From: Symbiodinium natans
Taxonomy: Eukaryota > Sar > Dinophyceae > Suessiales > Symbiodiniaceae
Assembly (NCBI GenBank): GCA_905221605.1
Contig: CAJNDS010002768.1
Span: 878,035 to 942,034 of the forward strand
Length of the DNA: 64,000 bases
Reading direction: 5' to 3'
In this document: piece by piece, positions 1 through 10,300 of the stretch
Layout of the letters: each line of letters starts with the position of its first letter
How positions within the stretch are numbered: the first letter of the stretch is position 1
Translations under genes and position numbers: made by a program
Notes under the pieces: model-generated
The model's database searches: none
The model's input: only the letters and a program-made list of their open reading frames with translations
What the model was told of the DNA's origin: nothing

Positions 1-1721
1 GCCAGTATAGCAGGCTCTGTCTCGACCCCTTCGAAGTCTCCATCCAGAGGCTCTGGCTCATACGCACGAGGCCCGGCTGGCCCTTGGTTGTGCTCTGAAC
101 CACTCTCATCATGAGCATCTGCAAGATCTTCTTCCTCGGATGACACTGTTTCAAGACTGGGCATTGAACCACTTGGGCTTGTGGGCTCAGACTCAGGCTG
201 AGCGATTGCGGTCACGCGCTGCACCAGGCAATTAAAAGCATCGGTATCAAGGACTATACCCAAAAGCCTATTAATCAGCAAGAAAATTGCACTCAAAAGG
301 ATTCGGGGCAGGTTGATGGTAATCCACAATGACGCGAACTGCTCACGGCTGTAGCAGCCCTGCAGACTGCAGGCAACAGCCACTGCTGTCAACACAAGAA
401 CCATCAAACTCATCCGGGTCGTACCATGGCATGGGCCCAAGGCGTCTGACTCACATGCAGCCACTGCATGTTCGATGCACAATGTTGCGATGACTATCTG
501 GCGAATCATCTGCTTGGAGACACCTGACCCACCAGACTGCTTGATCCTACGCACCGCCAATCGCGCTGCGTCACGCTGGATGTGGTCGGCATACTCGCTT
601 TCTCCGACATCTGCTCCGGCCTCTGCGTCATACACGGATAGCATGAATTTTAACATCAACGTCCTGTTTCGGGATAAACCCTTAGTGCCAAGATCTGCTA
701 CATTCACGGCCGTCGGCACCTTCAGGGTTATGAGCACCTGGGACTTCGTTAAAGACTGCTGCCAAAGTATCCTAGTGGAAAGATGGCGGATCTTCCCCAC
801 TCCCTGCCTCCTTAAGGCTCCTAAGGCAGCGGCGCTGTCCACGTGGTGGAACACGGATGGCAAGGTCTGCATGCCATAGCAGAATCCTAAACATACACGT
901 GTGAGCATAGCATCGCACACGACACTGGCTGATGCTAGCAGCTCAGATTCCCCTGAGCTCAATGCAATGACGCGCTGGCTCTTGGAGCTGGTGCTCAAGA
1001 CATTTCCGTTGACTGCCAGGACCCCTGATGATATCGACTTGCGTGTCACCTGGTTGCTTGCCCAATTGGCATCTGAGAACGACTCAAGAAGAGGCGCAAC
1101 ACCATGCTGCTCCCCGATCAAGCCAACACCATGCTCTTTCTTGCTCAGCATGATGCCCTCATTGCACGTTCCCTGCATGTACAACACAAGGTGACGCAAG
1201 CCTTTCATGCTCATTTGTGTCGGGCACGACATCTTCGAAGCCAACATGTTTATCGTGCACTGGCATTCTACCAGGTCATGAGCGAGATACAAGAGTATTC
1301 CCACGGCACTCCTGTAGACTTTCACGCCGACTGGATCCAGGGCTGGCGTGGGATCCAGCTTTTCAAGGTCTGCCAACATGGGTGTCTTCTTGATGGCTTG
1401 GGTGCGAATTTGCAGCAATTCACACAGGCGTTCAAGATACTTTGGATGCGGTGTGATCAGCAACTGATCCGGGCCGATCAGATGCAACTTCCGCTTCAAG
1501 AATTCAATGCAATCCCCGGGATCGCACAACATCTCGAACTTGATCTTGTACTTGCTCAACAAGGCAGGCTTCAGAACTCTCTCTGCATACACGGTGTCAG
1601 TAAACGACAACACATCGTCTACGTGCACTTGCAACACGCTCTCCAGGTTGGGACTTCGCAACAAGGTGGGATACGCTTCACAGGTCTCAATCCCCAATTG
1701 GCTTTCAAGGAACTTCGTGAA
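1..1721 (-). pseudogene. Element A: RT C-terminal half, RNase H and hydrophobic C-terminal extension (Ty1/copia pol, runs off left edge)
   Basis: Read on the minus strand, this frame is open from about 1721 down to position 1 and has no stop inside the window. It begins in the RT palm with LQVHVDDVLSFTD, where HVDD replaces the usual YVDD catalytic box. RNase H follows, with SDANWASNQVTRKS (about 1030-1070), ALSSGESELLASAS (about 920-965) and VDSAAALGAL; the end resembles copia (KIRHLSTRILWQQ, VADLGTKGLS). Past RNase H, about 210 residues are not copia-like. They contain two or three hydrophobic segments (MSLMVLVLTAVAVACSL near 365-415 and LLSAIFLLINRLLGIV near 255-300) followed by an acidic Ser/Glu-rich tail. 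The upstream half of RT lies in another frame, offset by one base near 1720. Function of the extension is unknown; a membrane-anchored or env-like product is only a guess. Confidence 0.8.
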
Positions 1722-2752
1722 TCAGTGCACCACCTCTCGCTGCCGTCCTGTTGGCCAGGTAGCACCTTTCCCAGGGCGTAGACGGTTTCGGTGCCGTCTG
1801 GAGCACGATGCGTCACCAGGGTAGGTGTTACTTGATCCACCGTTAAAAACGCATCTGATATGTCTATGGCTACAAGACACCTCCCCTGCCGATCACTTGT
1901 GGCATACAAGATTGGCAACAACCTATGCAGCATGGAACTTGAGGCAGGTGCAAAGGTATCAGACCTTTCCGAAAGCCAGGCATACTCTCGGGCTACATAG
2001 CGAGCACGCCTCAACCAGACTTTTGCACCCTCAAACTGCTTTGCTCTCCAGTCATACACCATGCGGGTCGAGAGCCTCTTCACTTGATCATGCGGTAAGT
2101 GCCCCAGGCACTCAGGGTTCAAGAGAACACCAAGCTTCTGCAACCTCATTATCTCCACGGTTTCAGCAACTGCATCCAATGCAGCGAGCTCATCTGGCAA
2201 CATGCTTGGCTCGTCATCACTTTCCCGTGGAAACATAAGCTTTCGCTCTAGCTCACTCAGTTCGACTGGCGCATCATCCTGTGGTTCATCGGCGAACTCA
2301 GCTTCCTCCAAGGATTCGATGATATCTTCATCAAAGCACAGCTCAGGGTTCTCATCCTCATGCTCGTACACCATGTTCTTTTGACCATCTGACCAAGGTC
2401 GGTCAGCAACGCGGCATACAGAGGGCAAGTCAGGCAGGCATATCAACCTTGACACTACCCCGCCATGGGCTGGCGGCGATGTCTCCAGGTTTCCAGGCAC
2501 CACTTCATTCACACCATCATGCATGCTTGGCGCATGGGAATGCGCTACGGCCGTGGCGAATGAATCCATGGTCACATCACTCGCTCCAACCGTTGAAGCT
2601 GCTGATGAGCTGGTGGGATCAGATGCTGCTACATCCTGTGGTGATGCCGGGACGATCGGAACGGGGGCAATGGCATCAGGCAAGGCGATTTGCTCGGGCA
2701 CTGGAGGTGCAACCCTCTTTGCAAGCACTAGCCTAGAACCCAAGCTACTCAA
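1721..2752 (-). pseudogene. Element A: integrase-RT linker and RT N-terminal half
   Basis: This minus-strand frame carries a low-complexity acidic linker (about 2150-2750) and then the start of a Ty1/copia reverse transcriptase: ARYVAREYAW, LVAIDISDAFLTVD (containing the first catalytic Asp) and YALGKVLPGQQDGSERW. Translation then goes out of frame: 'ERWCTD' should continue as 'FTKFLESQLGIE', which is found one base out of register starting near 1720. The open frame itself continues as a frameshifted tail to 1619. The break is read directly from the two overlapping frames. A frameshift here separates the two catalytic halves of RT, so this copy is very likely dead. Confidence 0.75.
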
Positions 2753-2958
2753 CCATGCTCCCAGACGTCTGTCTCAACACTTGACGCAAGCTCAACGTTG
2801 CAATGGTCCTTAGGGCTAAGCCTGCGAACGCTCCGGGTCACATACACGCCTTGCGATGTGCCGATGATGTGGACGTCGTTTCGGCTTGACTTTCCAAGCC
2901 ACACTCCTTTGACCCATCGTGCAGAAGCTTTGGCATCGGACTGAAGATATCCGTACAC
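2749..2958 (-). pseudogene. Element A: integrase C-terminal remnant
   Basis: A 69-codon minus-strand frame contains WVKGVWLGKSSRNDVHII and GVYVTRSVRRL, the sort of segment found just after the integrase core in dinoflagellate copia elements (compare FGCYLGPMMSKTSHLVNVRL in element B at the equivalent place). It overlaps the RT frame by four bases and is separated from the integrase core by a frameshift or short loss near 2960-2980. It is a degraded piece of the same polyprotein as its neighbours. Confidence 0.6.
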
Positions 2959-2979
2959 TTGCTCACCAATTTTCCCTTT

Positions 2980-4191
2980 CTACGTGCCTGAAGTCACATG
3001 CTCAAAAGCCGTTTGGTTTTGGATCACTCTGAACCGATTCATGACCCAACAGGCATGCACAACACTCCACTGGAAGATCGGATGGGCAACCTTGAAGACC
3101 TCGCCAACTCCTGCACCCTCTTCAAGCTGTGACACAAGCACACATGCAGTCTGACGCACTTGCTTCAGTGCCTGCTCAACAGCTCCGTTGCTTTGGTGAC
3201 TTTCAATGGGGCTCGTTTCATCGGACACGCCAATGTTCAAACCTCTGAGGGCTTTCTGCAAGTGGTGGACGAAACTCAGCATCGCAGGTTCATTGTCGGA
3301 TCTAATCCGCACATCACTGGTATGGGACTTCAGTACGTAGCACTCAGCCAACACGAGTCCATCCCCGCCTTGCATCCATTGATGGAGGCCTTCTTGCAAT
3401 GCGACCTCAACTGCACGGATGCTTGGACCTGATGCACACACGGTGATGCCAGTTGCAGTGGAAATAGGGCAGACGGACTGAGTGGAGCTTGATCCCTGCG
3501 GATCACACACTGCAACACCTCCTCCATTAGGCATCTCAACACCTACTAGTGTCCTGAAACACGGGGACTGAGTGGAGCTTGATTCCTGGGGATCACACAG
3601 TGCAACACCTTCTCCACTAGGCATGCCTCGCATTAAGCCTCGAACACGATTCATGGCTCCACCGGTGGCACTGCAACTCAAGCCTTTCGCCTCGCTTTGA
3701 CTCAGCAAGCGGATGGAACCTTGTGCACAAAACGACTGATGCCTGTACCCAATCGGAATGCTCGTACTTGCATCCGTCAAGCAAATGCCTTCACACTCGG
3801 GCTTCACGAACCATCCAGCTTTTGCAAGCTTACCTTGGCAAACCAAAGGACTGGTAACCCCTGATACCACAAACCTCTCGTAGAACTTCAGTGGTCCTAT
3901 GGTGACTTCAGCAATCCTCGTGTCTTGCACGCGTAGGGGATGACCCTGTGCATCAGTGTACTGGACGGATCGGGCATGGGGATCAGACACTCCTGCATTG
4001 GCGAAGGACAAGGGAAGAGCAGAGACATCGGCTCCAGAGTCCAGTATGATGTCCACATTCCCTGACTGCAACACCTCAGGCACTTCTCGCACATGCTGAT
4101 GCTGACACGTCAACATGCGAATTGCATAATCATCGGGCCAGTGGTGCGAAGCACTCTCTGTGGCAATTTTTTCAAATTTTCCAAAATGCAA
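2980..4191 (-). pseudogene. Element A: aspartic protease and integrase core, gag missing
   Basis: This 403-codon minus-strand frame starts in the gag-protease linker. IILDSGADVSALPLSF (about 4003-4050) is the retropepsin active site (D-S-G). Near its end it has the integrase catalytic residues in RSDNEPAMLSFVHHL (Asp) and ESHQSNGAVEQALKQVRQT (Glu). The HHCC pre-integrase zinc motif and the first catalytic Asp region are not visible, and the protease-integrase spacer is short and contains a local duplication (3471-3613), so an internal deletion is likely. Upstream of 4191 the sequence becomes AT-rich and noncoding, so gag is absent here. A gag-like zinc knuckle at 24.7 kb, beyond the nested elements B and C, might be its displaced 5' part. 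Confidence 0.75.
3471..3613. repeat. Direct duplication of about 50 bp inside element A
   Basis: The segments 3471-3520 and 3566-3613 are near copies (both contain actgagtggagcttgat and a ggatcacaca..tgcaacacct core). In protein they give GVAVCDPQGSSSTQS and GVALCDPQESSSTQS. Confidence 0.7.
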
Positions 4192-4402
4192 GTTTCAGCA
4201 CTTTTCAAGGTTTTTGGAGTTAGTTTTCATTGTTTGCAGGCGTCGCTGGGTTGTTGTTCAGCTCTCTGCAGTGGTCTTAGCAGGAATTTACCCACACGGA
4301 ATATCTGAAAGCTGCATATTTTCAGAAATTTGAATTTTTGTTTTTGAAAACCATGAAAAATGTGTTTTTTTTCTTTCGTTGAAAACTTTTTGGTTTGCTC
4401 CC
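4192..4402. other. AT-rich noncoding flank between element A and element B
   Basis: About 210 bp of T- and A-rich sequence with no convincing coding potential. It ends at the ATTTT target duplication of element B. On the other side of B (13262 onward) the sequence is also AT-rich, as expected if B landed in one AT-rich stretch. Confidence 0.5.
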
Positions 4403-4407
4403 ATTTT
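4403..4407. repeat. Target site duplication of element B (ATTTT), left copy
   Basis: ATTTT directly precedes the 3' LTR. The identical five bases directly follow the 5' LTR at 13257-13261. Five base pairs is the usual target duplication for copia elements. Confidence 0.85.
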
Positions 4408-4981
4408 CGAAAAGTCTTGACACCGTTCAAGAGCTTCCAAAGGTTCTTCAAAACGTTGGTTCCAGTCAAAGCTACCCAAGCTTCAACTAAGCAAGCAAAG
4501 CTGGCACTCGGACACTTTCTTTTCTCACTCTCGCCTTGAGCCAAACAAGTCCAGTTCTTCTGAGCTCATGCTGCTGGCAAGAAACTGTACGTGAGTCCTA
4601 CTTCACAGCCAAACAAAAGCAAGGTCACGCAAACGTTCCCCTCAGAGTCTTCTGCATACCAAGTGCATCTCAGGACACACTCAAAGGTCCAAGGTGCTTC
4701 ACACCTTGCTCTCATCACTGAGGAACTTCTCGACCAAGCTCAAAATTCACAAAGCTCAAGGTAAAACTCAAGCATGCTCCAAAACACTCATGTTCACAAA
4801 ACATGCTCTCCACATGTCTTCGACATGCATCCAAACATGCAAGTGCAACTCAACAACAAAACTCCTGCAAGATTCTTTTCGAAACTGAGTGTGTGCCGCT
4901 TCTGTTCGTCAAAAACCGAACACAAGAAAACCAACCACCAAGCAAACGAAGTTTCGGCTCCATTGGTGATGAAATTCTTTA
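4408..4981 (-). repeat. 3' LTR of element B
   Basis: This 574-bp repeat matches 12682-13256. On the minus strand it starts TAAAGAATTTC and ends CTTTTCG, so it lacks the usual TG...CA ends. It contains TTTGGCTCAAG (4535-4545, minus), identical to the end of the dinoflagellate spliced leader. Confidence 0.9.
4535..4545 (-). other. Relict spliced-leader 3' end in the 3' LTR of element B
   Basis: Minus-strand TTTGGCTCAAG is an 11-base exact match to the end of the dinoflagellate spliced leader (…CCATTTTGGCTCAAG, from general knowledge). It sits about 127 bases before the LTR 3' end. Confidence 0.65.
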
Positions 4982-5251
4982 CCCCCTCTTGGAGGCGAGC
5001 GTACGAAGTTTGCGTTGGCAATCCCGGCAGACCACGTATGTCTTCTTGTCCCGAAAACGCAGATGTCCACAAGACTCATCCACGTGGGCCACTTCACTCT
5101 TTGCAATGAAGTACACATTCGGAATCTCAAAGGCAACTGTGCGCGGTTTGCTCGGGCTTTTGTCTGAAGCACTCGTGTGACTGCTACTGCTGACGAGGTG
5201 ACCATCACGGTTCTTCCCATCGCAGTAACAGTTACAACAGCGGCAACACAT
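4979..5251 (-). CDS. Small Cys/His-rich ORF at the 3' end of element B, ending on the LTR
   Basis: From ATG at 5251 the minus-strand frame encodes about 90 residues; the open frame continues a little upstream to a stop near 5290. It starts with a cysteine cluster (MCCRCCNCYCDGKN), then a Ser-rich stretch, then VYFIAKSEVAHVDESCGHL followed by YVVCRDCQRKL. The spacing H-x4-C-x-H … C-x2-C suggests a small zinc-binding fold. The frame runs through the polypurine tract (K-R-G) and its TAA stop is formed by the first three bases of the 3' LTR. It lies about 325 bp past the stop of the pol frame. No start signal can be judged in this lineage; it could also be a trans-spliced or readthrough product. 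I do not recognise the family with certainty. Confidence 0.5.
   Translation of the reverse strand: MCCRCCNCYCDGKNRDGHLVSSSSHTSASDKSPSKPRTVAFEIPNVYFIAKSEVAHVDESCGHLRFRDKKTYVVCRDCQRKLRTLASKRG
4982..4992 (-). other. Polypurine tract of element B
   Basis: Minus-strand CCAAGAGGGGG lies immediately before the 3' LTR start (TAAAGAA). This is the position and composition expected of the plus-strand primer in LTR retrotransposition. Confidence 0.8.
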
Positions 5252-5575
5252 GTGGACTGCAACATTCACAAGGATGCTCACAGTAAGGAAGACTTATGGG
5301 GGGCCACAGGGTCCTTTCATTGGGCCGTTTTTCCGCCGTTCTTTTGTTTGAAACCGGCCGTTCTTTTGAATTGCAATTCAGACGCAAAAGAACGGGCACT
5401 TTTGGGGCAGTTGGGTGGCCCAACAAGCCCACAACGGACCCCAGCGAACCCTCATAGGAAGACTCCGAAGAGGAGGATCTCCACTGTGTAGTCAGTCTCA
5501 CTCATGGCTTCGCAGGAAATTAAGAAAAAAGCAACACCCCCTTTCGGCAAAGCGGCTGAGGGTGCGGGCGAGAGC

Positions 5576-7330
5576 TCATGGCAAGCACGCAACCAATCGT
5601 CTGCACAAGTCAAGCGGATAGTGTTGGGTGCTCTTAAGGTCGAAATCGGCACTGTGGGGATGGTCCTTTGTGCATGCAAATGTCTGGAGGGTCTCGCAGA
5701 GAACCTCAAGGTCTGTATCAACTCTCCACTGCTTCTTCACAAGCAAGTCGTCTCGTCCTCTCATCCCTACTGCACAACCATGCACTATGGAGGTCATGAG
5801 AGTCCTGTGGTGGTCGAATCCAAACTTCTTGGTGGTCCTCCAATGCCAGTACTGACAGGTCTTCGGCCACTCGATCGCAACGAACGGATTCAAACATCCC
5901 ACAGGCATGTCTTCAACCGGCTTGCAGATAACCTCAAAGTTCTTCCACAACTTTCTCTGGACGCCCCAAACTTTCTTCAAGTAATCTCCATGCCCAGGCC
6001 GCTCCAAATGCGTGAACTGCCAAAGACATCCACCAGTGCACGGGGTGGACGACCAAATCAACACGTTTACGCCCAACCGACACAAGCGCTCAACGTGCGT
6101 TCTCACAATGGCAATCGTCTCATCCAACACTCCGTTCTCACGCTCTGTGATTCTAACCAACTTCACGCTTCCAAGCTCAAGCGCTGCAATGCCAAGATTC
6201 GAGTTTTCACTCGTACAAAACTCGACAACCAACCAAGGATCTTCCGCACCCACCGCACTCAAGCTTTGTTCCAGCTCCAAGAGAACTGGAAGGTCGGGGC
6301 TCTTCCCGAGCATGCGGCACAACTGGGCGCAATCCCAGTCTTCCAACGCCAACAAACCCATTGTGGCTGGCGGAAGTCGCTCAACGATTCCCAACATGTT
6401 CAGGTGTCTCTCGTAACTGACCCTTTGGATCGTACTCTTTGTGAAAATGTCTGAGGCATTCTCCAAGCCAGACACCCACTCAAGCTTAGCGCGGCCCTCA
6501 CGCAGCGCTTCTTGCACCCAGCACAACCTGATGTCTATGTGCCTGACTCTCCTGAGGAGCCCGAACATAGAACTGATGTTAATGGCTGCCTGTGGGTCCG
6601 AGCGAACAACCGGCGTTTCAACATCTTTCCCAAAGACGTGTCTCACCATGACGCACAATCCCAAGGCCTCTTTCATTCCCTCGCAGATGGCGGTTAACTC
6701 CGCTTCTGCGCTGGAAAGCGCAATTGAAGTCTGCTGCCTGGTGTAAGCTTTCACCGGGGCCCCGTCGAGAAACAACACGCCTCCAGACAACGACCGCCGA
6801 GAGTTATTTCTCTCAGACGCCCAGTTGCTATCAACGTACGCAACGATGGTCCCAGCGTCTCCATCACAACTAAGAAGCTGCTCATGGTGCTCAACCGACA
6901 TCAAGTACCTCAAGAACGCTCGCAGGCACATCTCATGGACAGCTAGGGGCTGCGACTGGCCCCTGCTCAACACACTGATGAAGTACGTCAAGTCAATTCG
7001 TGTCTGGGCGCCCCAGGCGACCTTGCGGACTGCGCTCCTATACTTCGCACTAGCTTCTGCACTCAAAGGCTGCTGTTGGGACTCCATTCCATCATCCAGG
7101 ATTTTTCTCAAGTCTGGAGGAACCAGACTCGGCTTCCGGATGCCATAAGCTTCATATGTCGAGTGGAAATACCCCACAGGGAGGCCAACAAGGATTCCAT
7201 CCGTCTCACTGTCTCTCCGGATGGTCCTGCCAAGGAATTCAACCTTCTTGTCTCTGGACAGGATTCCAGTGACTTTGATCTTGACCTGCTTGGCTAGACT
7301 TCGCTGCTGGCAGGAAACGACAACCAACCA
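5576..7330 (-). CDS. Element B pol, second part: RT C-terminus, RNase H and cytosine methyltransferase-like domain
   Basis: This minus-strand frame, open from 7456 to the stop at 5576, continues the polyprotein after a one-base frame change near 7315-7330. It gives the end of RT (KVEFLGRTI, RKVAWGAQTRIDLTYFISVL), then RNase H with AYVDSNWASERNNSRRSLSG (Asp), ALSSAEAELTAI (Glu), VVRSDPQAAINI (Asp) and RRVRHIDIRLCWVQEAL, ending DIFTKSTIQR. After that come ~270 residues not normal for copia. WLVVEFCTSENSNLGIAALE resembles the cofactor-binding motif I of C5 cytosine methyltransferases, and VLIWSSTPCTGGCLWQF resembles the catalytic Pro-Cys motif IV (Cys at about 6038). Captured cytosine methyltransferases are known from dinoflagellate retrotransposons; assigning this copy to that class is inference. 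Confidence 0.75.
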   Translation of the reverse strand, partial: WLVVVSCQQRSLAKQVKIKVTGILSRDKKVEFLGRTIRRDSETDGILVGLPVGYFHSTYEAYGIRKPSLVPPDLRKILDDGMESQQQPLSAEASAKYRSAVRKVAWGAQTRIDLTYFISVLSRGQSQPLAVHEMCLRAFLRYLMSVEHHEQLLSCDGDAGTIVAYVDSNWASERNNSRRSLSGGVLFLDGAPVKAYTRQQTSIALSSAEAELTAICEGMKEALGLCVMVRHVFGKDVETPVVRSDPQAAINISSMFGLLRRVRHIDIRLCWVQEALREGRAKLEWVSGLENASDIFTKSTIQRVSYERHLNMLGIVERLPPATMGLLALEDWDCAQLCRMLGKSPDLPVLLELEQSLSAVGAEDPWLVVEFCTSENSNLGIAALELGSVKLVRITERENGVLDETIAIVRTHVERLCRLGVNVLIWSSTPCTGGCLWQFTHLERPGHGDYLKKVWGVQRKLWKNFEVICKPVEDMPVGCLNPFVAIEWPKTCQYWHWRTTKKFGFDHHRTLMTSIVHGCAVGMRGRDDLLVKKQWRVDTDLEVLCETLQTFACTKDHPHSADFDLKSTQHYPLDLCRRLVACLP

Positions 7331-10300
7331 TGAGATCATCAACATACGCAAGGAGGACCATGTAGTAATGGGTTCCATCAAACAAAAACCATCCAGCAAA
7401 GACGGTCTTTTCGGTCTCACACGCAAACAGCCCCAACTCTTCGACCAACTCGGCAAGCATTTTATACCAGGCCAACGACGCCGATCTTAGGCCATACAGG
7501 CTCTTGTTGAGCTTCATGTAGGCTCTGGAGTTGTCTGGGAACCGAATGTTTGTGGGTAACATCACAACTTCAGGACTCACCACCTTAGCGAACAAAAAGG
7601 CTGTACTAACGTCCGCAAGAATAATATCGCTCCCGCTGGATGCAATGAACACTAGGAAGGTCCTGAAGGCCTCGTTGGAAGAGGTCGGCGAGCTGATCCC
7701 CAGCTCCTGCGCAGTTGGATTGCCTGAGGCATAGTCGCGAACTACGACCCTCGACCTGACAATCTTCTGCTTTGTTTCGCCTTCCTTCTTGTCAACAGAC
7801 ACCCAACGCGTGGTGAGGATGCGGATGTTGTGCTCCTTAGCGTACTCGTCTGCCTCCTGCTTTGTCACTAGATCACCTACATTCAAGGCATCAAGGGCTT
7901 TCACTTCTTTCGTCATCCCCTCGGCGGTGAGCTGTGGATCCAACGGCTTTCCGGTCGTGTCGTCTTTAACAAACTTGGGCCGCTGCAAGCACACCTTTCT
8001 GCCTCGAATCTCAAGATCGATCCAGCTTTCGTCTTCTACTGCGTTGTAGACACTCGTTCTGAAAAACACACTGGCAACGACTGATGTGATTGCGTCCTCA
8101 GATGCGAATGACAGCTTCTGAGGCTCAGGCGTCTCAACGAACCTATCCATCATCTCTACGTCTTCGACTCCTGGATCGGATCTAGGGTCCTCAGACGGTC
8201 CTGGAGATTCTGGCAACCCAGCTGGCAAGGCTTCACGTTCAAGCTCGGGCTGAAAAGGTTCTTCACTATCGCAACCAACACCCCCTCTAGGCTCATAGTC
8301 CCCGTCTCTCGGGACGTCGGCCTCGATTCTCTCAAGGTCATCGGGAACGTCAAGCTCAACTTCTGGCATTCCACCGTCACGCTGCACGTCACCTATTCCC
8401 TGAGGGGACTCAAGCGGTCTTGGAGGCTCATTGGGCTCCATCTCACCTTTCAACCAAGCTTGATACCTACGTCTGCAGGTCCTACTGTGATTCACGGCGT
8501 GTGTAGAACCCTTCTGGCATGCTGTACACCTTCGTGTGGCTCCATGTTCTGCAAAGAACTCAGCTGGCGGATTCCCACCGGGCACAAGCGACAACGGAAC
8601 GGTCCTCAAGCTGGGGTCCTCAGGGTCTCCAAGTGGCTGCGGCGCAGGGTGCACGCCGCCAACAACCTTTCGACCAAACGTTCCAAGCAACTCAACGTCA
8701 TACCTCAGAGGCACAACAACTTTGATGGAACTGGCTTGCACCAGCTTTAAGGCTCCATCCGGCAACCTCACATTTACAAGGTGTGATGTCTTGCTCATCA
8801 TGGGTCCAAGGTAGCAACCAAATGCAAAGCGACCAACAATCAAGTCTTCAACTGCCGACGCATGCGCACAAACGGTCGAACCAAACGCGTACACCTGATG
8901 GGGCTTGTGCTTGTTCCCTCTCAAACGCTGCAAAGGCGAAAGTTCAGACCCAGCCAACTGCGAATATCGGTTGTGGACATGACAACAATGGTTGTAGAGC
9001 AACGCAAACGCACGACTCGTATTCCGAAGCGACACCCCGTGGTCCTGCAACTCAACCAAGATCGAATCACCAAGCTCACGCAGGGTCCTCACTGCTCTCT
9101 CTGCCGCGGGCGCATGACGCCCTGGGCTGAACTGCTCAATCGGACCATGGAAATTCTGGAATCGCTCAAGCAACTCAACCAACAAGGCACGCATGTAAGG
9201 TTCTGCATCGCAACGAAACACGGTCCCAACTTCAACGCCACTCAAGCCAAAGTACCTCAACCATGCTCCCATGTTCTCAAGGATCTGATCCCTAGCTGCT
9301 TCGCCATCAACACAACCAACTGCAAACGACTGGGCATGAACCAACACAATGAAACGCTTCTGAAACTTGAAAAACTGATCGATCTGCACTTCATGCTTCA
9401 TGACCTGGTCCCATGGCTTCTCGCGGGCTCCTTTGGGCAAACTTCGAGACCTGACACAGACGTCACAAGAGGAACTGAAGGGCTGATGTCCTTGCAACAC
9501 GTGGCTGATCTTGTCAAAGTCAACAACTTCACGGTCTTTCAAGATCCACCAAACATCATGCTCACTCTCTCCTTCCCCTCTCTCAGTCTCTTCACCCTCA
9601 TCTCCCAAGCTTGCAAGCACTTCAACCAAGTCACAAAGATCAACCATGCAACGCTCGTTTCTCTTTTCGGTTCCAGTAGAGCACAAGGCCTCCCAAGCGG
9701 CCTTAATGCCTGGTTTCTGAGGTGAAAACGTGTCTCTGTTCACGGCACCGGCGGGGGCTTTGGTAGCCCTGAGGGCCAAGACCTGTTCTCGGGCCTTCGG
9801 CTGGGAACAGGCGGAGGTGGAGGCGGATTCCACAGCTCGTCCCTTATCGGCTCCGGCGGTGGCGGCGCAGGGCATCTCGTTGAGCGCTCCGTCCTCGCCA
9901 CCAGGTGCACCGTCGACGAGCTGCTCGTGGCCTGCTCCTTTCTCGGCTTGCTTCCCCGCTTCACGCTGCCCTTCCAGGTCTTCGCCGGCATTGCCTTCAC
10001 TTGTGGTCTCCTCTTCGGCATCGCCTTGACTGTGGGTCTCAAGATCTTTGGCATGGCTTTCGTAGCTGGCTTCAGCTTGGGGTCCGCCTTCCAGGCTTCG
10101 AAACTCCTTGCCATGCGCTCCACGCCTTCCAGCGCGATCTCGGCCGCAGCTGCGACCTGTGTTCTCAGATCCTCCAGCCTGGCCATCTCCACATCGTGGA
10201 TCTCCCCCTCGCTCACCACGCTCCAGGCCTTCGCTGCTGGCTCCTCTGAGCTCACGTCGCAGACATCCGAAACCTTCTGGGGCTCGCTGCTGTCCGCCTC

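Noticed and set aside
4227-4544. 105-codon minus ORF starting MAQGESEKRK, repeated at 12525-12818
   Set aside because: It is LTR sequence read from TTG inside the spliced-leader relic; the two copies diverge in length once outside the LTR.
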